Shown: piece by piece, positions 31,643 to 37,344 of the stretch
Layout: each line of letters begins with the position of its first letter
How positions within the stretch are numbered: the first letter of the stretch is position 1
DNA from: JBCDIQ01 sp039024295
GTDB taxonomy: Bacteria; Bacteroidota; Bacteroidia; J057
Length of the DNA stretch: 37,344 nt
NCBI GenBank assembly: GCA_039024295.1
Contig: JBCDIQ010000007.1
Span: 1 to 37,344, forward strand
Reading direction: 5' to 3'
Notes under the pieces: generated by a model
What the model saw: only the letters and a program-made list of their open reading frames with translations
Told to the model about the DNA's origin: nothing
The model's database searches: none
Translations under genes and position numbers: made by a program

Positions 31643-34567
31643 TCATCGCACCATCAGCTTACGAACAAACTGATAGGCATCGGATTTAATCTTTAGTTGG
31701 TACATGCCCTGTGCCAAAGCAGGTACGTCAAGCTTAACAGTGGTACCTGCTACCAAATGCCCAATCAATTTACTTGCAACTGTCCTGCCACGAAGATCTG
31801 TCACTTCCAGCGAAACTTGATGCAGGTCTGTACCGATGAGTTCAACCATTACTCGCTGGTCCACCGGCTGGGGAAATACCCGGAGTTCCCCTGGGAAGAA
31901 TGCTTCCTCCAGGCTGGTGGTGATGTCACTAAAGGCAGTGTCTGTACCACAATCATTGGTTACCACCAGCATCACCTTGAAATTACCAGTGGTCATGTAT
32001 TCATGAATGGGGCTCGTCTGGGAACTGGAGGTGCCATCCCCAAAATCCCAGAAGGTAGAAAGGCCAAACTGGGAGGTGTTTTGAAACACAAATCGATTTC
32101 CAACAGGTAAAATGGTAAAATCAGCTTTTGGCAGGGGCGAAAGTGATACTTTCAACTGATCGGAACCCTGGCAAGCTCCCTCCAAAATGGTAAGGGAAAT
32201 CAAGCCCGAATCTTTAACTGTGTACGTCTGGGTATTGGAGCCATCAAACCACAAGTAGGCGTCATACCCTGGTCCTGGGTCCAGGAAGAGGCTGTCCCCT
32301 TCGCAAATGGTGGTATCGCCGGGCAGATCTACCTTTCCTTTTTCCAATCGGATACTTACAGTATCTGATCCCACACATCCGTCAAAACTCACCACGGTAC
32401 AATAATAGATTCCTGTCTGACTCACCGTCAGGCTATTTCCCAACGAGCCATCAGACCAATTGTACGTTTGGAATCCCAGACCTGCACTCAGTGGAATGGT
32501 TTTGCCGGCGCAATCATCTATATCTGGTCCAAGGTCAACCATAGGTGTTGGATTTGTGAGGATTCGGATGTCATCAGAAGCCGTACATCCATTGGTATCT
32601 GAAACGGTAAGCACCAGCACACTCGTATTCTTTGCCGTGTAAGTTTGGGTGGTGGTACCATCATTCCACATATAGCTTACAAAGCCAGGCCCAGGATCAA
32701 CGATGAAGCTATCCCCATCACAGAAAATTTGGTCTCCAGGCAGGGCGACAGTTGGGGAAGTATTGATGGAAATGTTGATGGTATCATTTCCACGGCAAGA
32801 AGCAGAGTCCTGCACTTCCACAAAGTAGGTTCCGGGAGCAGTAACAGGAATGGTCTGGGAGGTAGCCCCTGTACTCCAAGTGTAAGAGGCTCTTCCTGAG
32901 CCGGCATCCAATCGGAACGAGTCTGCGCTACAGACAGTGGTATCTGCGCCAAAGTTAATTGGGCTGCCAACAGAGCAAATTTTATCAATCTTCACCTGTA
33001 TCAAAGGTTCCTGGGCACCGTTGAACCGCAGGTCCGACCAGGTTCCTCCCAGAATTTCATAGCCTCGGTTGGAAAAAGGAGGAATCACCTCGGTACCAAT
33101 GGCTACGTTTTCGCCTGTCATGAACCATCCAATATATACCCCACCGGAGTCAATGCGAATGGGAGCGCTGAGGGTAAAGGTATTCCAATCAAAGTCTCTT
33201 ACCTGGGTGGTACTGATAGAATCTCTCCATAGCTCAGTTCCAGTACCTGCCGGCCCGTTGTCGTCAAATATAGCTGCGGAAAAGCTGGTTGTCCCCACCT
33301 GGGTTCCTTGAACATCAATGAACATATTTACCTCAGAGATTTCGCAGGGATAATAGGGCGGCTCGATATATATCCCAACTCCTTCGTCCCGGTTGCCGCC
33401 TGACCAGGATATATTGTTGCCTGTCTGGGGAGGATTCCCACTCCAGAAAGTTAGGTTGGCAGAAAAGCCCGTGGTATCGACCACCACCATTTCCGCGATT
33501 AGGGTATCATTGGTGGAATTGATGTCGGTGGTATTGCCCGTGGTCACCTCATAGAAGTAGGTAGTAGGAAATTGGGGTGTCACACCTTTGGTGAAGTTCA
33601 CCTGCTGGCCCGCCCTGAGCAGCAAATTCGGAATGGTGGCCGTATCCCGGTGGATGACATTGCCTAAGAAATCAGAAACCCTGAGTCTTACGCTGGTACT
33701 GGCGTTCATGGGTACATTGCCGACATTTTCAATTCTGGAGGCTCCCAGCACAGAGGAACCATTGGCTGAGACAAAAAAACCGCCTGTCTGCTCATTTTTT
33801 ACCCAACGAGGCTGCACATCCAGGGCCTGAAAGCTGGTGGTATCGGGATAATAAAATTTGATGGCGCGGTTCTGGACATAGTAAGCATTGTTGGAAACGG
33901 TAAGCCCAATGGTACCTGTCGCATTTTCAATGCCGATCACCGCTGGGTTTTGAGCTAAATTGTATGCAGCATCATACGCACCGGAACGCCCACGGTATTG
34001 AAAGGTTACTGAACTGTCAACCCCCGAAAAAATTACCTGAAAGGTATTACTGCCGCCCCATTGCTGGGCATTATTGTTCCAATAGGGTACGTTTTCATAG
34101 GAGATGATACAGGTGTCCAGGTTGTTGGTATACAGGTACACCCGACCAGGGTTAGGGGCAGAGGAAAGGCTGCTCGAAAGCGTGAGGTCGCAGAGAAACG
34201 GCGCAACCACATCATTTTTACCATCTGCCGTTGGCTTGGTGGGAAACCCGATTGCCAGAGAACTGATGTTGTTGTTCTGAAAAGAAATGTACCCATTGGA
34301 ACCGATGTAAAATTGGTTGTAGTCAAACCAATAATAATGGAAGTTGAAACCCATGCTGAAGGGCCCCACCACATTGTCATCTGAAAGTCCAGAAATCAGG
34401 GTGCCGGTATTTCGAATATCAATCCAGTTATAGGTAGGCCTCGGGGTAGAAGTGGTATTGCTGGGCTGCCAGAAATACCCAAAGGCATCTCGAACGCCAG
34501 CGGCTTGCCCCAGCACCAGTTGAGCACTGAACAGGAGGATCAAACAGGAAAGTAGATGCTTTTTCAT
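31643..34567 (-). CDS. T9SS-secreted multidomain protein with Ig-like repeats and PKD
   Basis: A 974-residue protein with a signal peptide (LLSCLILLFSAQLVLG, cleavage near 20). The N-terminal half has an SGNH/lectin-like beta region (MGFNFHYYWFDYNQFYIGSNGYISF). Residues ~525-810 hold four tandem ~65-residue Ig-like units, each with a Cys pair and the pattern LPGD-x-x-C-x-GDSxxLDPGPG ... YxWxDGxxTQTYxV. A PKD domain (STFWDFGDGTSS, ~815-885) and a type A T9SS sorting domain (~890-974, VFPQPVDQRVMVEL ... GMYQLKI) follow. It is expected on the cell surface or secreted and is probably an adhesin or matrix protein; no catalytic domain is evident. Transcribed alone, it ends in the palindromic terminator shared with the convergent gene. 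Confidence 0.93.
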   Translation of the reverse strand: MKKHLLSCLILLFSAQLVLGQAAGVRDAFGYFWQPSNTTSTPRPTYNWIDIRNTGTLISGLSDDNVVGPFSMGFNFHYYWFDYNQFYIGSNGYISFQNNNISSLAIGFPTKPTADGKNDVVAPFLCDLTLSSSLSSAPNPGRVYLYTNNLDTCIISYENVPYWNNNAQQWGGSNTFQVIFSGVDSSVTFQYRGRSGAYDAAYNLAQNPAVIGIENATGTIGLTVSNNAYYVQNRAIKFYYPDTTSFQALDVQPRWVKNEQTGGFFVSANGSSVLGASRIENVGNVPMNASTSVRLRVSDFLGNVIHRDTATIPNLLLRAGQQVNFTKGVTPQFPTTYFYEVTTGNTTDINSTNDTLIAEMVVVDTTGFSANLTFWSGNPPQTGNNISWSGGNRDEGVGIYIEPPYYPCEISEVNMFIDVQGTQVGTTSFSAAIFDDNGPAGTGTELWRDSISTTQVRDFDWNTFTLSAPIRIDSGGVYIGWFMTGENVAIGTEVIPPFSNRGYEILGGTWSDLRFNGAQEPLIQVKIDKICSVGSPINFGADTTVCSADSFRLDAGSGRASYTWSTGATSQTIPVTAPGTYFVEVQDSASCRGNDTINISINTSPTVALPGDQIFCDGDSFIVDPGPGFVSYMWNDGTTTQTYTAKNTSVLVLTVSDTNGCTASDDIRILTNPTPMVDLGPDIDDCAGKTIPLSAGLGFQTYNWSDGSLGNSLTVSQTGIYYCTVVSFDGCVGSDTVSIRLEKGKVDLPGDTTICEGDSLFLDPGPGYDAYLWFDGSNTQTYTVKDSGLISLTILEGACQGSDQLKVSLSPLPKADFTILPVGNRFVFQNTSQFGLSTFWDFGDGTSSSQTSPIHEYMTTGNFKVMLVVTNDCGTDTAFSDITTSLEEAFFPGELRVFPQPVDQRVMVELIGTDLHQVSLEVTDLRGRTVASKLIGHLVAGTTVKLDVPALAQGMYQLKIKSDAYQFVRKLMVR

Positions 34568-34692
34568 AGGAAGCTAAGTGATTGAAGTGGAACATGGTGC
34601 GATCGGGGCTAGCTTCCATAAATTAGGATTTTTTTCGTATGCAGGAAATAAAATATGTTGGAACTGGCGTATTTTCCCATCCATCAGAATGA

Positions 34693-34731
34693 CTAATCCC
34701 GAAGACCCTCTTGTGAGGGTTCCGGGATTAG
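34693..34731. terminator. Strong hairpin after small lipoprotein gene
   Basis: CTAATCCCG and CCCTC pair with GAGGG and CGGGATTAG around a TTGT loop (34693-34731), 39 bp downstream of the leftward lipoprotein gene's stop. There is no clear T run, so it could also be a stabilising 3' structure. Confidence 0.55.
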
Positions 34732-34769
34732 GCTTAATTTAACAGGTATTAACTGCGTCTTATTTTTCC

Positions 34770-35525
34770 TTAGTTTCCGACATATAGTACCCCTTTTACA
34801 GGATTCTTTTGCTTACTGAAAAAAATATGATCTGGTGCCAGTACATACATCCCATCAGGTATAGAATGCGCAGGTGCAACGATGAACCCTGCCCTGTCCC
34901 CAATGTACAAATGGTACATCACATACCCTTCCGGCACCCTGGCAGTGGCAAAGTCTTCGGCAGGAATTCCATTTGGGTACAGCTTTTCAATGATTTCCTC
35001 AACAGCTTCCTCTACTTCTGATGGATCAGGAAGCTCTTCTGGTTTAGGCTGGTATGCCTGCAATTCTTCCAACTCCTGGTAATTGTCTAAAGGAAACACC
35101 GGTGAAAAATATTTTAAGGCGGAAAAGTGATCAGAGACTGAATACGTCATATGTAAATCTCTTAATTGGCGGGTTCCCCCTTCCACCTCAATTCGCGATA
35201 CTTTTCCCTTTTTACTGTGCCTAAACTGTCCATTTTCATAAGAAACGAGACCATCTGGCTCTTCCTCCCAAATGATTTGTCCATTTAGGGAATGCAGGAA
35301 GTCTCGTCTTCCCACATCGTATATGCTGTATCCATCAGGTAATTGTGCTGAAAAGTGGTTACCCGTAATGGTGACCTCTGTACCTGCTGGAAAGACTAGT
35401 TGAGAGGAATGGGTAATACTTTGTATTTCATTGGCCTCTTCCTGCATTTCCAGGTACGGAGAATTACAAGCCACCAGGATAAGAAGCAGGGAAAACACGG
35501 CATAAAGGGTCCTTATTGAAAGCAT
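34770..35525 (-). CDS. Lipoprotein of unknown function
   Basis: The 251-residue protein has a lipoprotein signal peptide ending LILVACNS (lipidated Cys 20). The mature part is acidic and shows no family I can name. It contains a beta-rich N-terminal section (FPAGTEVTITGNHFSAQLPDGYSIYDVG), a Glu/Pro-rich segment (AYQPKPEELPDPSEVEEAVEEIIEKLY), and a C-terminal section with YVMYHLYIGDRAGFIVAPAHSIPDGMYVLAPD. It lies between the T9SS gene and the DUF6252-like lipoprotein gene on the same strand but with gaps of 200 and 325 bp, so it is probably transcribed alone. Confidence 0.8.
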   Translation of the reverse strand: MLSIRTLYAVFSLLLILVACNSPYLEMQEEANEIQSITHSSQLVFPAGTEVTITGNHFSAQLPDGYSIYDVGRRDFLHSLNGQIIWEEEPDGLVSYENGQFRHSKKGKVSRIEVEGGTRQLRDLHMTYSVSDHFSALKYFSPVFPLDNYQELEELQAYQPKPEELPDPSEVEEAVEEIIEKLYPNGIPAEDFATARVPEGYVMYHLYIGDRAGFIVAPAHSIPDGMYVLAPDHIFFSKQKNPVKGVLYVGN

Positions 35526-35850
35526 GATAGATAAGTTTGAGTTGCCTACTTGTAAGCTTTTCGGCTTCCGCTCCCCACGTCATTACAGCTCTTAGGAAAT
35601 TCCCAAAACCAGCATAACAAACGGGTAAATTAAATTTTTAGACGGAAACCGGGAGAGGTTAGTTCGTTATTATTCCCAAAAACAAAATTTCTTGCCTTAT
35701 GTCAAGTGCTACGCCTCATCACGCGGAGACACAACCATTTATCTCTTACCTTCCTTCTCCTATTTAGTAAGAAAAGCCATGCAAAAAACCGAAAGGGATT
35801 TGTCTCCACTTTCGGCTTTCGAGGGCTTCCCGCAGGGTCTGTTAGCAAAA
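35526..35850. other. Intergenic region with one terminator
   Basis: No gene is supported in these 325 bp. A 72-codon rightward frame starting 35692 crosses the terminator and enters the opposite-strand lipoprotein gene, so it is spurious. The region must hold the promoter of the leftward lipoprotein gene ending at 34770 and the terminator of the next upstream gene. Confidence 0.6.
35783..35815 (-). terminator. Rho-independent terminator
   Basis: On the minus strand CCGAAAG pairs with CTTTCGG (arms 35809-35815 and 35789-35795), followed by TTTTTTG. It lies 36 bp after the stop of the DUF6252-like lipoprotein gene. Confidence 0.85.
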
Positions 35851-36366
35851 TTACTGAGAAACCTCGATATCAAAACTCCCTTCCGTTACCGTAATGTCGG
35901 CATTTCCTGAGGCAGCATTGACTCCGGTAAACTCGAAGGTGCCTTTAACTTTTCCATCAGCATCGAACTCACTTACCACGATGGTTAAGCTGCCGAGGCC
36001 TCCGATGGTTGTAAAGGTGTTTGTTACAGGATTGGGGCCAGAATACCGGGCCTGGGAAGTAGCAGTAAAATTTCCTTGGTTTACTGTGTAGGTCCCAGGG
36101 CCTGTAAAAGGATTCAGGATCAGCCCAATTTGTGAATTGTCACTTGATTGCTGTCCGGTAATGGTCAGGACATCTGCGCCTGATCCAGCAGAATAAGTGG
36201 CCTGGACAATGAAATTCCCTGTCCAGTCGGTCCCATCTACTTTGCAGGTCATGGTACCGTTTACCTGCTCACTGCTAGTCGGATCATCCCCATCATCGTC
36301 ATTTCCACAAGCAACCACGAGCATACTGATCATCAGGAGGAAAAATAAGTTTCTTAAGGTCATCAT
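35851..36366 (-). CDS. DUF6252-like lipoprotein
   Basis: Start chosen at the ATG at 36364-36366 (MMTLRNLFFLLMISMLVVAC); the longer frame to 36414 puts 16 polar residues before the signal peptide. The lipobox VVAC is followed by an Asp-rich linker (GNDDDGDDP) and a ~130-residue beta-sandwich: MTCKVDGTDWTGN, TITGQQSSDNSQIGLIL, GTYTV, GKVKGTFEFTG, VTEGSFDIEV. This pattern fits small Bacteroidota lipoproteins of the DUF6252 type, of unknown function and probably facing the periplasm or surface. The Asp-rich linker may act as a lipoprotein surface-export signal; that is inference. A terminator follows. Confidence 0.82.
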   Translation of the reverse strand: MMTLRNLFFLLMISMLVVACGNDDDGDDPTSSEQVNGTMTCKVDGTDWTGNFIVQATYSAGSGADVLTITGQQSSDNSQIGLILNPFTGPGTYTVNQGNFTATSQARYSGPNPVTNTFTTIGGLGSLTIVVSEFDADGKVKGTFEFTGVNAASGNADITVTEGSFDIEVSQ

Positions 36367-36435
36367 GATTTGTTCGGTTTTGTTAATGATTGATGACCCA
36401 AAACTAGGTGGCAACCCTATGGAAATAAATGGGGG

Positions 36436-36457
36436 AAAACCCCTAAAGAGTTAGGGG
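36436..36457 (-). terminator. Hairpin downstream of methyltransferase
   Basis: On the minus strand CCCCTAA (36451-36457) pairs with TTAGGGG (36440-36446) around a 4-nt loop and is followed by TTTTCCCCC. It lies about 60 bp after the methyltransferase stop. Confidence 0.65.
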
Positions 36458-36517
36458 AATCATCGTAGGAATCCCTTAAATCCGCCTCTTTTGCTTTATT
36501 TATTGACCTTCGGCCGC

Positions 36518-37231
36518 CTAATTTCTTCGAACGGCCCGGATGCACAAAAAGGCGGGAAAGGAGTTCAACTCCTTGTAGTGCTTAGGATCAAGCTGTTCAA
36601 ATTCTTGCGTAGGTTTCGGTTCCACCAATTTGTCAATATAAAACCCGTTTTCTGTAAATGGCGCAAGACATTGGGACATTGACCTACGAAAACTATTGAC
36701 CTCCACCGTTGATCCAAAGCCTCGCCAATCGCATTTCACCTGCTCAACCTCGAAGTATTTGGTCGATTTGAAGTAGTTGTATTCAAAAAAGGGATGCTCA
36801 ATGGAGATAATCACTGCTCCAGAAGGTTTCAACACTCGGTGAAACTCCTGGACCACAGGTTCCCAATCCTCCACGTAATGCAACGCCAAAGCACTTAACA
36901 CAATGTCAAAAGATGCATCTGTAAGCATATCCAATGGCTGGGCAAGGTCATGAAGGAAGAATTGTCCTTTCCCTTTATTCCTTTTTTTCGCAAGCTCAAT
37001 CATGCTGGGACTCAAATCAAAGGCTGTCACTTCAGCTCCTTTTTCCAGCAGAATTTCCGCATACTTTCCTGGTCCACAACCCGCATCTAACACAGATTTC
37101 CCCTTTACATCAGGCAGCAACCCCAAGGTATTCGGTCGGTCATAATAAGCGTTGTGTGGCTTATGATCAATCAGCTCGTTGTACCTAACCGCCATTTTTT
37201 CGTAAGCAGCGATAATTTTTTCAGTAACCAT
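36518..37231 (-). CDS. SAM-dependent class I methyltransferase (Methyltransf_11 type)
   Basis: Start chosen at MVTEKIIAAYEKMAVRYNEL (237 residues). The longer frame to 37288 runs through a terminator hairpin belonging to the upstream gene. Motif I VLDAGCGPG (47-55) binds SAM, D72 (VTAFDLSP) contacts its ribose, and FDIVLSALALHYVEDW and FHRVLKPSGAVIISIEHPFF are motifs post-II and III. It resembles small-molecule methyltransferases of the UbiE/Methyltransf_11 class, with a C-terminal substrate domain that I cannot assign. Transcribed leftwards on its own. Confidence 0.9.
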   Translation of the reverse strand: MVTEKIIAAYEKMAVRYNELIDHKPHNAYYDRPNTLGLLPDVKGKSVLDAGCGPGKYAEILLEKGAEVTAFDLSPSMIELAKKRNKGKGQFFLHDLAQPLDMLTDASFDIVLSALALHYVEDWEPVVQEFHRVLKPSGAVIISIEHPFFEYNYFKSTKYFEVEQVKCDWRGFGSTVEVNSFRRSMSQCLAPFTENGFYIDKLVEPKPTQEFEQLDPKHYKELNSFPAFLCIRAVRRN

Positions 37232-37260
37232 GGTTCTTGGAAGATAAGGACAAAGGAAAA

Positions 37261-37285
37261 CACGCCTCATGAAAAATGAGGCGTG
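37261..37285 (-). terminator. Rho-independent terminator of the gene at the right edge
   Basis: CACGCCTCAT (37261-37270) and ATGAGGCGTG (37276-37285) form a perfect 10-bp stem with a 5-nt loop. On the minus strand it is followed by TTTTCC. It ends the truncated gene beyond 37304. Confidence 0.85.
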
Positions 37286-37303
37286 CAATATATTGGGCCA
37301 AAG

Positions 37304-37344
37304 TTACAGCTTCTCTTCAAAAACTACTTGGCCTTTTCCATCAA
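37304..37344 (-). CDS. C-terminal tail of a truncated gene
   Basis: On the minus strand an open frame enters from the right edge and reads DGKGQVVFEEKL then TAA (37304-37306). It is followed 18 bp later by a strong terminator, which supports it as a real 3' end. Too short to identify. Confidence 0.45.
   Translation of the reverse strand, partial: DGKGQVVFEEKL

Noticed and set aside
35692..35910. 72-codon rightward frame
   Set aside because: Crosses a terminator hairpin and runs into the opposite-strand lipoprotein gene.

Overview
The window looks like chromosomal DNA of a member of the Bacteroidota. The evidence is two large secreted proteins with type IX secretion (T9SS) C-terminal sorting domains, promoters that fit the Bacteroidota TTTG / TAnnTTTG pattern, a leucine/amino-acid dehydrogenase, the long form of IspG, DUF1573 and DUF6252-like lipoproteins, and a Bacteroidota-type tyrosine recombinase. 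The general flavour suggests Saprospiria or Cytophagia, but that is inference.

Layout. (1) Positions 1-2045 are a CRISPR array of 32 repeats and 31 spacers, open at the left edge. It is transcribed rightwards, judged from the ATTGAAAC handle and the degenerate last repeat at 2017-2045. The leader and any cas genes lie outside the window. (2) Positions 2076-8559 hold a leftward block with the content of a small integrative element or phage satellite: TOPRIM-SF3 primase-helicase, two unknown proteins, an excisionase-like HTH protein, a DUF5615/DUF433 toxin-antitoxin-like pair and a tyrosine recombinase. The recombinase lies next to an intact tRNA-Ser(GGA) at 8807-8893, and repeated GATACCTAT sites lie between them. 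The primase-helicase gene ends only 30 bp from the array. (3) From 8956 on the content is core-like: a T9SS propeller protein, ispG, a Bacteroidota helical protein, gmhB, and leucine dehydrogenase with nusB.

(4) Positions 19269-24070 hold a DUF1573 lipoprotein followed by a tight run yajC - ybbR-like - coaE - FecCD permease - FAD reductase, where the last four genes are joined by 4-bp stop/start overlaps. The run ends at a perfect palindrome. (5) Positions 24231-30846 are a TetR-regulated tripartite efflux cassette: tetR, membrane-fusion lipoprotein, RND pump, TolC-like channel. The sequence TGAC-N5-GTCA occurs before both tetR and the pump genes and is a credible shared operator. (6) Positions 30940-37344 hold a DUF2461 protein, a second T9SS protein with four tandem Ig-like repeats plus PKD, two small lipoproteins, a methyltransferase and the tail of one more gene.

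The most interesting signals are the CRISPR array, whose sequence variants fall in blocks and sit almost entirely in the predicted hairpin loop; its abutment with the integrative element; the integrase that lacks the usual Arg I; the paired TetR operators; and several strong intergenic palindromes, one of which recurs at 24110 and 31601.
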